47,333 nt of DNA from Clostridia bacterium (GTDB lineage Bacteria > Bacillota > Clostridia > UBA1381 > UBA9506): assembly GCA_017407515.1 (NCBI GenBank), contig JAFQWH010000093.1:1-47333 (forward strand), in the 5' to 3' direction. Made by a program: the position numbers and the translations under genes. Below the pieces are notes generated by a model, which was not told where the DNA came from, did not search any database, and worked only from the letters and a program-made list of their open reading frames with translations. This document shows, one piece after another, positions 18,781-26,247 of the stretch; within the stretch, counting starts at the first letter, position 1; the number at the start of each line of letters is the position of its first letter.

Positions 18781-20412
18781 TTGGCATACCAAGCATTATA
18801 CAGAACCTGGCGTCCCATGGTGTTTGACGATGTGGCAGGCCAGGAGCATATTACAAAAACCTTAAAAAACGAAATCAAAACCGGCAATCTGGCACATGCT
18901 TATTTGTTCTGCGGCACCCGTGGTACCGGTAAAACCTCTACGGCAAAAATTCTTGCCCGTGCGGTTAACTGCCTAAACCCCAAAGACGGGAACCCCTGCA
19001 ACGAATGTGAAATCTGTAAAGGTATTTTAGACGACTCGATTTTAGACGTTGTGGAAATGGACGGTGCGTCCCGGAACAAGGTTGAAAACATTCGTGAGCT
19101 GATTGACGATGTAGCGTTCCTGCCCACCCGCACCAAGAAAAAAGTGTATATCATTGACGAGGTGCATATGGTCACCACCCAGGCGTTTAATGCACTCCTG
19201 AAAACCCTGGAAGAGCCGCCTGAGCACGTGTTGTTTATTTTAGCAACCACTGAGCTTAACAAAATTCCGCCAACGGTTCTGTCCCGCTGCCAGCGGTTTG
19301 ACTTTAAGCGGATTACCCAGAATGCCATTTGTGACCGTTTGCAAAAAATCGCCAACGCCTCCGACAGAAAGATTACTCCTGAGGCACTGCGAATGGTTGC
19401 CGAGCTGGGCGACGGTTCCATGCGTGACTCTCTCAGCATTTTAGAACAGGTGTTAGGCTATACCGATGAAGAAATCGGCTACAATGAGCTTTTGACCATC
19501 ATGGGTATTGCTGACCACGAGGCTCTCTTTAGCATTTGTCAGGCAATTGCTGAAAACGACAGTGGTCAGGCATTGTCTGTCTTTGATACCGTAATTGAAA
19601 ACGGAAAAGAGCCTGAGGTATTTATTGACAGGCTCACCCACTTTCTCCGTGATGTATTAGTGACAAAAATTACCCGTCAGCCCGAACAGATTGTTAATAC
19701 TTCTCAAGAACATTTAGCAAAAATGAAAACTCTGGCTGACGCTTTCAGCCGCGAAAAACTGATTTTTGCTTTAAAAACCTTAAATGAGGCCGTTGTCAGT
19801 GCCAAAGCCTCCGGCTATGGCAGAACCGTATACGAACTGGCACTGGTAAAGCTCGCAGAGCCCGCTTATGACAGCAGCTTCGAAGCGTTATTTGCCCGTG
19901 TGGCAGACCTGGAAACAAAGCTTGCCGGCGGCACCTTGGTTGCGGCACCAAAAGAAACACACAAAGCTTCTGATGCACCCCCATGGGAGGCACCGGCAGC
20001 AGCCGACCCTGCCGCAAAGAAACCTGCGGCCACCCCGGCACCAAAGCCGGAGGTTCCGGAGAAAAAAGCAGAATCCGGTTCAATTCTTGACCGTTTTGAT
20101 GAAATTAAAGAGTATGTCCGTGCTCACGGCGGTGCTCCGGTACTGCCCCATATTAACCGGGCAACACCTATGATGCTGCAAAACCAGCTTTCTTTAGTGT
20201 TTCCTAAAGATGCCATGATGAATAAAACCGTTGTGGCAAGAGCCGGAAATCTTGAACTAATTCAAATTGCCGTTCAGGCAATTACCGGTGAAGAGGTTAA
20301 GGTTCAATGCCTTTCCGAAAAGGAAGCCGGTATTAACAGTGCCGGCGAGAATGACGCCTTTGACCGCTTACTGGAGCTGGGCAAAGAGCACAGCGAAATT
20401 GAAATTATCTGA
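18781..20412 (+). CDS. dnaX: DNA polymerase III subunit gamma/tau
   Basis: Clamp-loader ATPase that loads the sliding clamp and couples polymerases. It has 543 residues. The AAA+ domain shows LFCGTRGTGKTSTAKILA (Walker A near residue 45), a zinc-binding Cys set (CLNPKDGNPCNECEICKG), VYIIDEVHMVTTQAFNALLK (Walker B) and LSRCQRFDF (sensor). Residues 375-435 are a Pro/Ala/Lys-rich linker, and a C-terminal domain of about 110 residues follows. The start is a TTG at 18781 after GAGGAGGTG; no upstream ATG is in frame. An A6G run at codons 428-430 with an SD-like GGAGG just upstream may allow a shorter product (see findings). ybaB follows 38 bp later, the standard dnaX-ybaB pairing. Confidence 0.97.
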   Translation: MAYQALYRTWRPMVFDDVAGQEHITKTLKNEIKTGNLAHAYLFCGTRGTGKTSTAKILARAVNCLNPKDGNPCNECEICKGILDDSILDVVEMDGASRNKVENIRELIDDVAFLPTRTKKKVYIIDEVHMVTTQAFNALLKTLEEPPEHVLFILATTELNKIPPTVLSRCQRFDFKRITQNAICDRLQKIANASDRKITPEALRMVAELGDGSMRDSLSILEQVLGYTDEEIGYNELLTIMGIADHEALFSICQAIAENDSGQALSVFDTVIENGKEPEVFIDRLTHFLRDVLVTKITRQPEQIVNTSQEHLAKMKTLADAFSREKLIFALKTLNEAVVSAKASGYGRTVYELALVKLAEPAYDSSFEALFARVADLETKLAGGTLVAAPKETHKASDAPPWEAPAAADPAAKKPAATPAPKPEVPEKKAESGSILDRFDEIKEYVRAHGGAPVLPHINRATPMMLQNQLSLVFPKDAMMNKTVVARAGNLELIQIAVQAITGEEVKVQCLSEKEAGINSAGENDAFDRLLELGKEHSEIEII

Positions 20413-20450
20413 TGTTATAAAAACAGACTTAACAAATGGAGGAACAAACT

Positions 20451-20798
20451 ATGGCAAAAGGAAATAAATTCACCGGCGGCGGTGTGAACCAGAATAAAGC
20501 GGCTATGATGCAGCGTGTTCAGCAAATGCAGGCTGATATGGAACGTATGCAGGAAGAAATCAGCGAAAAAACCGTTGAGGCAACAGCCGGCGGCGGTGCT
20601 GTAACCGTTACCATGAAAGGCAGCCACGAACTGGTTTCCGTAAAACTTAAGCCGGAAATTGTTGACCCTGATGATATTGAAATGTTAGAAGACTTAATTG
20701 TTGCCGCTGTAAATGAAGCCGGTACAAAAGCTTCTCAGATGATGGAAGAAGGCATGGCAAGCATTACCGGCGGTCTTAACATCCCCGGTCTGTTTTAA
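20451..20798 (+). CDS. ybaB: Nucleoid-associated protein YbaB/EbfC
   Basis: A small dimeric DNA-binding protein of the YbaB/EbfC family. It has 115 residues. The N-terminus is Gly/Asn-rich (AKGNKFTGGGVNQNKAAMMQ), then comes a long helix (RVQQMQADMERMQEEISEKT), the strand region VEATAGGGAVTVTMKGSHEL and the typical end GLNIPGLF. A start at 20436 is possible, but GGAGG (about 20437-20441) lies inside that extension and serves the ATG at 20451. It follows dnaX as usual; recR, normally next, is absent here and replaced by a glycosyltransferase gene. Confidence 0.95.
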   Translation: MAKGNKFTGGGVNQNKAAMMQRVQQMQADMERMQEEISEKTVEATAGGGAVTVTMKGSHELVSVKLKPEIVDPDDIEMLEDLIVAAVNEAGTKASQMMEEGMASITGGLNIPGLF

Positions 20799-20836
20799 GC
20801 AATGCCGATTGGCGATAGACAAAGGGAGGCAAAGTA

Positions 20837-21961
20837 GTGAAAGTACTTTTCTTATCAGTCCCCACCGGTCACGGACATCACCAGACTGCCAAAGCAGTAT
20901 TAGAATATTTCCAAGGGAACGAAAATGTTGAATGTCGTTTTTTAGATGTTCTGGATAACACAAGCCCTGTTCTTGCCGATTCCATGCAGCAGGGATACTT
21001 ATTATCCACCAAGGTAACACCTCGTATGTTCGGCCGTTTTTACAACTTAGCTGACCGGCGAAACACGGAGAAGGATTCCGGCGTTGGCAAACTCCTTAAC
21101 ACCGTTCTCCATAAAAAACTCCTGGCTTACCTGCGGCAGTATGATCCGGATATTATCGTGGCGACCCATGTGTTTGCTGCTATTGCGTTGACCTATCTTC
21201 GCAACAAATATCCTATCCGTGCCAAGGTTTTAACCATTGTAACGGACTACACCATTCACCCCTATTGGGAAGAAGTCGAAGCCGACTATTACATTACCGC
21301 TTCTGAGCTTTTAAACTTCCAGGCAACCAAAAAAGGCTTGTCCCTTGAAAAGGTTAAACCTTTTGGCATTCCGGTACACCCCCGCTTTTCTCAGAAAGTG
21401 CCCCAAAAGGAAGCACGGGAACAGCTTGGTCTGGAAGATAAATTCACAGTACTTTTAATGATGGGTTCTATGGGCTACGGCCATAATACCCTTTCAACTG
21501 TTCGCAGCTTAGACCGCATGGACGAAGATTTTCAGCTGGTAACCGTTTGTGGCAACAACAAAAAGCTAAAAGCCCGTATTGATGCTATGATTAAACATAA
21601 AAATATTGTCAATTACGGTTTTACAGATGAAGTTTCTCTTTTAATGGATGCGGCAGACTGTATTATTACAAAGCCCGGCGGACTTTCCACCTCGGAAGCC
21701 CTGGCAAAGAAGTTGCCCATTATTCTGTTAGACCCTATCCCGGGTCAGGAGGACAGAAACAAAGAATTCATGCTAAACAACGGTCTAGCACTGTACCTCA
21801 GTCCTACCTTCCCGGCTACAGAAGCAATTTACCAGTTAATGCATTTTGACTATAAAATGAATTTACTGAAACAAAACATGGAACACATTGCCAAGCCTGA
21901 TGCGGTCTCCGCTTTGGGAGAGTTTATGTTAGAACTTGCAGGCGAGGGCAATCAATCATAA
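20837..21961 (+). CDS. MGDG-synthase/UgtP-type glycosyltransferase
   Basis: A GT28 (GT-B) enzyme of 374 residues. It starts with VLFLSVPTGHGHHQTAKAVLEYF, the His/Gly-rich N-terminus of the MGDG_synth domain that binds the lipid acceptor. The C-terminal half carries LLMMGSMGYGHN and DCIITKPGGLSTSEALAKKLP, the nucleotide-sugar (donor) site shared with MurG, then DPIPGQEDRN. Characterised relatives (UgtP/YpfP, MGDG synthases) add Glc or Gal to diacylglycerol at the membrane; donor and acceptor here are not known. The start is a GTG behind GGGAGG. It lies between ybaB and darA, where recR is usual. Because it lacks MurG's mur-cluster context and has the MGDG_synth N-terminus, MurG is unlikely. 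Confidence 0.88.
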   Translation: MKVLFLSVPTGHGHHQTAKAVLEYFQGNENVECRFLDVLDNTSPVLADSMQQGYLLSTKVTPRMFGRFYNLADRRNTEKDSGVGKLLNTVLHKKLLAYLRQYDPDIIVATHVFAAIALTYLRNKYPIRAKVLTIVTDYTIHPYWEEVEADYYITASELLNFQATKKGLSLEKVKPFGIPVHPRFSQKVPQKEAREQLGLEDKFTVLLMMGSMGYGHNTLSTVRSLDRMDEDFQLVTVCGNNKKLKARIDAMIKHKNIVNYGFTDEVSLLMDAADCIITKPGGLSTSEALAKKLPIILLDPIPGQEDRNKEFMLNNGLALYLSPTFPATEAIYQLMHFDYKMNLLKQNMEHIAKPDAVSALGEFMLELAGEGNQS

Positions 21962-21998
21962 ATTTAATGCTGCCAAAGCAGCGGAACGGAGGTCAATT

Positions 21999-22331
21999 AT
22001 GAAACTTATACTTGCAATTGTCAGCAACGATGACGGTAATCTCGTTATGAGAGAACTGAACAAAGCCGGTTTTTCCGTAACCAAGATGGCTTCAACCGGT
22101 GGTTTTCTGCGTGCCGGTAATACTACATTATTAGTCGGTACCGATGAAGAAAAGGTTCAAAACGTTGTAGACATCATCGGAAAACATTGTATGAAGAGAA
22201 AACAGATTGTATTTACGCCGGAACCGTTTATCGGTGCTGTCGGCAGTAACTATGCTTCTTACCCCGAAGAAATTGAAACCGGTGGTGCAACCGTTTTCGT
22301 AGTGGATGTGGAGCGTTTTGAAAAAGTTTGA
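21999..22331 (+). CDS. darA: Cyclic-di-AMP receptor, PII-like (DarA/PstA, YaaQ)
   Basis: A trimeric PII-like protein that binds cyclic-di-AMP; its downstream partners are largely unknown. It has 110 residues from the ATG at 21999, decided by GGAACGGAGGT just before it (the frame is open from 21936 inside the preceding gene). MKLILAIVSNDDGNLVMREL, the glycine loop FSVTKMASTGGFLRAGNTTL, and the C-terminal GGATVFVVDVERFEKV match the family throughout. It overlaps the start of holB, and the order darA-holB-ricT is the conserved yaaQ-holB-yaaT block of Firmicutes, here without tmk. Confidence 0.93.
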   Translation: MKLILAIVSNDDGNLVMRELNKAGFSVTKMASTGGFLRAGNTTLLVGTDEEKVQNVVDIIGKHCMKRKQIVFTPEPFIGAVGSNYASYPEEIETGGATVFVVDVERFEKV

Positions 22332-23322
22332 TTACGAAGAAATCGTCGGTCACAGCCTGATTCAGAAAAAACTGCGTCAGGCTGTTGCCACTGACCATGT
22401 CGTCAGTGCTTATTTGCTTTGTGGGAGCCGCGGCATCGGTAAAAAAACCATTATGTCTGCTTTTGCAGCGGCACTTTTATGCCAAAATCCAAACGAGGGA
22501 AAGCCTTGCCTTTCCTGCCCTGCCTGCCGTCTGCTATTGTCCGGCAACCACCCCGATTTAATTCGCCTGGAGCTTCCCGCTGACAAGAAAACCATTGGTG
22601 TTGAGCTTGTCCGAGAACAACTGATTAAAGAGGCTTATATCCGCCCTTTCCACGCCGGGCGAAAGGTTTTTATTATTGAAGACGGTGAGCTAATGACTGC
22701 CGAAGCACAGAACGCTCTTCTGAAAATTTTGGAAGAGCCTCCTGCTTATGCAGTTTTTCTGATTCTTTCAACTGCACCGGATCAACTTCTGGAAACGGTA
22801 CGCTCCCGTTGTCTGAAATTGCAGCTTTTACCCCTGTCTGACAGCGTTTGTCGCCAATACTTTGAAAATCTTCCGGCAGAATATAACGACCGCAAGGAGC
22901 TGGCTGCTTCTTTTTCACAAGGGGTTATCGGCAGAGGTCTTTTGATGCTGGAGAACGAAGCCTATTACCAGCTGTATCAAAAAACCATGTCACAGCTTGC
23001 TGCTTTTGCAGAATCCCGTTCTGCTTTGACAGACTTTTCGCAATTCCTGACACAAAACAAGGAATATATTCAAGACATTATTGATTTTATGCTGATTTTC
23101 CTGCGAGATTGTTTACGCAGTAAAATCTCAGAACACCCAAAATTGATTTGTACAGACCAAAAAGCGACCCTACAACGCTTTTTATCTGTTTACAGCACCG
23201 GCGGATTGGTACACTCCACAGAAGCCCTTATTCATTTCCGGGAACGGCTTTCTAAAAATGCAAGCTTTACCGCTGCTGTGCTTGAACTTTTAACTAAGAT
23301 GCAGGAGGAAACTCATGGTTAA
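22306..23322 (+). CDS. holB: DNA polymerase III subunit delta'
   Basis: Clamp-loader subunit. It has 338 residues. FDYEEIVGHSLIQKKLRQAV and SAYLLCGSRGIGKKTIMSAF resemble the gamma/tau N-terminus, including a P-loop-like GSRGIGKKT; the zinc Cys set is CQNPNEGKPCLSCPAC; Walker-B-like VFIIEDGELM and the SRC motif in VRSRCLKL follow. The C-terminal part is diverged, as normal for delta'. The ATG at 22306 overlaps darA by 26 bp and has no good ribosome site; a TTG at 22318 behind GGAG is an alternative four codons in. It overlaps ricT by 8 bp. Retention of the P-loop is common in Firmicutes delta' subunits. Confidence 0.92.
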   Translation: MWSVLKKFDYEEIVGHSLIQKKLRQAVATDHVVSAYLLCGSRGIGKKTIMSAFAAALLCQNPNEGKPCLSCPACRLLLSGNHPDLIRLELPADKKTIGVELVREQLIKEAYIRPFHAGRKVFIIEDGELMTAEAQNALLKILEEPPAYAVFLILSTAPDQLLETVRSRCLKLQLLPLSDSVCRQYFENLPAEYNDRKELAASFSQGVIGRGLLMLENEAYYQLYQKTMSQLAAFAESRSALTDFSQFLTQNKEYIQDIIDFMLIFLRDCLRSKISEHPKLICTDQKATLQRFLSVYSTGGLVHSTEALIHFRERLSKNASFTAAVLELLTKMQEETHG

Positions 23323-24187
23323 GGTAATCGGAATCCGATTTAAATCCGTAGGTAAAATATATTATTTTGATCCTGATGGGCAAAGCTTTAACACCGGTGA
23401 CGGTGTTATTGTAGAAACCGCCCGTGGAACCGAATTTGGTCATGTTGCCATGACAGAAAAGGAAATTGACGAAACCCGCTTTTCCATTCCCATTAAAAAA
23501 ATTCTTCGCAAGGCTACAGACGCTGATAAAAAAACCTTGGAAGAAAACAAAAAGAAGGAAAAAGAAGCTTACGATATTTGTTTATCAAAAATCCGTGCCA
23601 ACAAGCTGGATATGAACTTAATCGACGTTGAATATACTTTTGACAGCAGTAAAATTTTGTTTTACTTTACTGCAGACGGACGTGTGGACTTCCGCCAGTT
23701 GGTAAAAGACCTTGCGTCTGTGTTCCGCACCCGTATTGAACTCAGACAAATCGGCGTGCGTGACGAAGCCAAGATGCGTGGCGGCCTGGGTATCTGCGGA
23801 CGGCCTTTATGCTGTTCTCTGTTTTTAGGGGATTTTGAGCCTGTGTCTATTAAAATGGCAAAGGAACAGTCCTTATCCTTAAACCCCACAAAAATTTCCG
23901 GCACCTGCGGAAGACTGATGTGCTGCTTAAAATACGAGCAGGACGCTTATGAGGCTCTGCTAAAGGAAACACCTAACGTCGGAGCTATTGTTCAGTCCCC
24001 TGCCGGCAAAGGCACCGTTGTTTCTACAAACCTTTTAAAGGGGCTTGCTCAAGTTAAGTTAGAGGAAGGCCCGGAAAACACTGTTAGTGAATTTAAGGTT
24101 TCTGAGCTTACGGTTATTAAGGACAGCATGAAGCGAAACCAAGATGCTGAAATCGATTTATCAACTCTTAAGGAACTGGAAGAATAA
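23315..24187 (+). CDS. ricT: PSP1-domain protein RicT (YaaT)
   Basis: A member of the Y-complex (RicT/RicA/RicF), which binds iron-sulphur clusters and, in B. subtilis, stimulates RNase Y processing of mRNAs and affects sporulation. It has 290 residues. The N-terminal part (GIRFKSVGKIYYFDPDG) leads to the PSP1 domain near residues 100-190, with GVRDEAKMRGGLGICGRPLC and SGTCGRLMCCLKYEQDAY carrying the conserved Cys residues. AGGAGGA precedes the ATG, inside the end of holB. rny itself lies 6 kb away in this window, but ricA and ricF are not here. Confidence 0.94.
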   Translation: MVKVIGIRFKSVGKIYYFDPDGQSFNTGDGVIVETARGTEFGHVAMTEKEIDETRFSIPIKKILRKATDADKKTLEENKKKEKEAYDICLSKIRANKLDMNLIDVEYTFDSSKILFYFTADGRVDFRQLVKDLASVFRTRIELRQIGVRDEAKMRGGLGICGRPLCCSLFLGDFEPVSIKMAKEQSLSLNPTKISGTCGRLMCCLKYEQDAYEALLKETPNVGAIVQSPAGKGTVVSTNLLKGLAQVKLEEGPENTVSEFKVSELTVIKDSMKRNQDAEIDLSTLKELEE

Positions 24188-24231
24188 CTTAAATATAAGC
24201 CGTCCACATTGCGGCAGATAGGAGACATAAC

Positions 24232-24552
24232 ATGGCAAAAAAAGCAAAGGAATATTTATTATATGAAGGAAAACCCCTGTTAAGAGACGGAAACGTTCTC
24301 TATTACGGAGATTTCAGCGAAAACTTCATTACACGTTTCACCATCACCGAAACAAAAAAAGTACAGGATTTAGAGGTTGCTTCAAAAGTTACCATTGAGC
24401 TTTTAGAAAAGCACGGCAATGACATCAGCACGGCACGGTTAACAAAAAAAGCTGAACGTGACAGCTTGTTTGCCGCTTTGGATATTGGCGTTTATTGGCT
24501 GGAAGATATTTTAGAAATGGAAAAAGATTTTCTCCAGAAAGCAGCTCAGTAA
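24232..24552 (+). CDS. Hypothetical protein, end of the dnaX-ricT run
   Basis: A 106-residue soluble protein that I do not recognise. It opens AKKAKEYLLYEGKPLLRDGN, then has a beta-rich first half (VLYYGDFSENFITRFTITET) and a helical second half rich in Glu and Lys ending MEKDFLQKAAQ. There are no Cys, no signal peptide and no membrane segment. ATAGGAGACATAAC before the ATG holds a good ribosome site. It lies 44 bp after ricT and just before a strong terminator, so it is the last gene of the dnaX operon and likely co-expressed with ricT and holB. Codon use looks like its neighbours. Confidence 0.8.
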   Translation: MAKKAKEYLLYEGKPLLRDGNVLYYGDFSENFITRFTITETKKVQDLEVASKVTIELLEKHGNDISTARLTKKAERDSLFAALDIGVYWLEDILEMEKDFLQKAAQ

Positions 24553-24565
24553 CATACTGTAAATC

Positions 24566-24606
24566 AAAAGACTGCAACAAAGTTTTCTTTTGTTGCAGTC
24601 TTTTTT
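24566..24606. terminator. Terminator of the dnaX-ricT operon
   Basis: Arms AAAAGACTGCAACAAA (24566-24581) and TTTGTTGCAGTCTTTT (24588-24603) with a 6-nt loop, followed by further T. Confidence 0.9.
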
Positions 24607-24672
24607 ATCCACTTTAACTGTACTTTTTTCGACAAAATATTTGTATTTTTGATATTTTATTACATTTTTCGC

Positions 24673-24701
24673 TTGACTTTTTAGTATTTTAGTTGTATAA
24701 T
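24673..24701 (+). promoter_or_regulatory. SigA-type promoter of the XRE regulator
   Basis: TTGACT (24673-24678), 17-bp spacer, perfect TATAAT (24696-24701), about 40 bp before the ATG at 24742. Confidence 0.82.
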
Positions 24702-24741
24702 TGAGATAACACAATGAAAAAGTTGAACGGAGGTGTCTTCC

Positions 24742-25128
24742 ATGAACAAAAGTTTTGCAAGTCCTTTTGGAAGAAAATTAAAAAAATTACGTCTTGAGCA
24801 CGGTATTGCTCAAAAAGATCTGGCAGAGGAACTCGGCATCTCGAGAAGCTGTCTGGCAAATTATGAAAACGGCAACCGTCAGCCAGATAACGATATGTTA
24901 GTCCGTATTGCCGATCGGTTTCACGTTTTAATTGATTATCTTGTCGACAGAACGGAAGCACGGAATCTTTCTTTAAGTATGCGGGAAATCGACGAATTCA
25001 ACCGAATTAAGCATAAATATCAAGACCGCGACTGCACGCTGGATTTATCCGACTTAGAATTGGAAGGAAAAATTGCTGTTATCAGATACTATCATTTTAT
25101 TGAAGACGTTGAAAGAATAAAGTCTTAA
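24742..25128 (+). CDS. XRE-family transcriptional regulator
   Basis: A 128-residue DNA-binding protein. The HTH_3 domain spans about residues 8-65 (FGRKLKKLRLEHGIAQKDLA, then LGISRSCLANYENGNRQPDN). The remaining 60 residues are charged and helical (REIDEFNRIKHKYQDRDCTL) with no recognised ligand domain, so it is probably a repressor of the SinR/phage-Cro type with an oligomerisation tail. ATG 24742 lies 7 nt after CGGAGG; a GTG nine bases upstream would bury that site. It has its own strong promoter and terminator, so it is monocistronic and convergent to galE. Targets are unknown, and no mobile element is attached. Confidence 0.88.
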   Translation: MNKSFASPFGRKLKKLRLEHGIAQKDLAEELGISRSCLANYENGNRQPDNDMLVRIADRFHVLIDYLVDRTEARNLSLSMREIDEFNRIKHKYQDRDCTLDLSDLELEGKIAVIRYYHFIEDVERIKS

Positions 25129-25129
25129 A

Positions 25130-25163
25130 AAAAGCTCACAATCCAATCGGATTGTGAGCTTTT
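25130..25163. terminator. Bidirectional terminator between XRE gene and galE
   Basis: 15-bp perfect arms AAAAGCTCACAATCC (25130-25144) and its complement (25149-25163), loop AATC, with A/T tracts at both ends. It serves both convergent genes. Confidence 0.9.
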
Positions 25164-25170
25164 CTATTGT

Positions 25171-26178
25171 TTACAGCCCCTGAGGGTTTTGTACCATGAA
25201 TTTCCACGCATCCTGGCACATTCTCTTTAAATCAAACTGTGCTTCCCAGCCTAAGAGTTCTTTTGCTTTTTGAGGGTTTGCATAACATTCTGCAATATCG
25301 CCGGGGCGTCTGGGTGCAATTTTATAGTTCACCGCAACGCCGTTAACCTCTGAAAAGGTCTTCACAAGGTCTAAAACGCTGTACCCGTGGCCTGTGCCTA
25401 AATTATAGGCGTCAACCCCCGCCGTGTTCATAACACGCTGAACAGCCTTAATATGCCCCCGTGCCAGGTCAACAACGTGAATATAATCACGGACGCCGGT
25501 TCCGTCATGAGTGGGATAATCATTGCCAAAAACGCTCAACACAGGAAGCTTACCTGCCGCTACCTGAGCCACATAGGGCATCAGGTTATTGGGAATATCG
25601 TTGGGGTCTTCGCCAATCAAGCCGGACTCGTGAGCACCAATGGGATTAAAGTACCGCAGCAGGGCAATACTCCAGGTTTCATCTGCCACTACTAAGTCCC
25701 GTAAAATGTTTTCTATCATCAGCTTTGTGCTACCGTAAGGATTGGTGGTAGACAGAGGAAAATCTTCAGAAATGGGAACGGATTTCGGGCTTCCGTAAAC
25801 CGTTGCAGAAGAACTGAATACCAGCTTTTTAACATTGTGCTTCGCCATAATCTCACACAGGATAAGAGTGCCCGTAATGTTATTATGGTAATACCAAAGA
25901 GGTTTTTTAACGGACTCGCCTACTGCCTTTAAACCGGCGAAATGGATTACAGCCTCAATATCATTTTCGCAGAAAATCTTTTCAATTGCTTCCCGGTCTA
26001 GCAAATCCGCTTCGTAAAACTTAAAATCACGGCCGGTAATTTTTTTAATACGATTCAAAGACTCCGGCTTTGAATTGATAAAATTATCTAAAACAACAAT
26101 ATCATATCCGTTTTCCAGTAATTCAACGCAGGTGTGAGAACCGATGTATCCCGCACCGCCGGTAACTAAAATTGACAT
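25171..26178 (-). CDS. galE: UDP-glucose 4-epimerase
   Basis: Interconverts UDP-glucose and UDP-galactose (some relatives also the GlcNAc/GalNAc pair) with tightly bound NAD. It has 335 residues. [20 protein letters not shown] is the Rossmann glycine motif; the catalytic Ser/Tyr-Lys lie in [16 protein letters not shown] and [16 protein letters not shown] (YxxxK). [19 protein letters not shown] and [13 protein letters not shown] are GalE signatures. The start is the ATG at 26178 after AAGGAG; a TTG two codons upstream was rejected. It is monocistronic with a consensus promoter. It probably feeds galactose into surface polymers or catabolism. Confidence 0.95.
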   Translation of the reverse strand: MSILVTGGAGYIGSHTCVELLENGYDIVVLDNFINSKPESLNRIKKITGRDFKFYEADLLDREAIEKIFCENDIEAVIHFAGLKAVGESVKKPLWYYHNNITGTLILCEIMAKHNVKKLVFSSSATVYGSPKSVPISEDFPLSTTNPYGSTKLMIENILRDLVVADETWSIALLRYFNPIGAHESGLIGEDPNDIPNNLMPYVAQVAAGKLPVLSVFGNDYPTHDGTGVRDYIHVVDLARGHIKAVQRVMNTAGVDAYNLGTGHGYSVLDLVKTFSEVNGVAVNYKIAPRRPGDIAECYANPQKAKELLGWEAQFDLKRMCQDAWKFMVQNPQGL

Positions 26179-26214
26179 AACCAAAACTCCTTACATGATG
26201 AAATCTTTTAAAAT

Positions 26215-26243
26215 ATTATATCCCATTTAATAAAGACTGTCAA
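26215..26243 (-). promoter_or_regulatory. SigA-type promoter of galE
   Basis: On the minus strand, perfect TTGACA (26243-26238), 17-bp spacer and perfect TATAAT (26220-26215), squeezed between the end of the WG-repeat gene and galE. Confidence 0.87.
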
Positions 26244-26247
26244 CCGC

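Noticed and set aside
18900-19439. A 179-codon minus-strand frame in dnaX
   Set aside because: Low-complexity Ser/Arg-rich translation of the complement of conserved AAA+ codons; a shadow frame.
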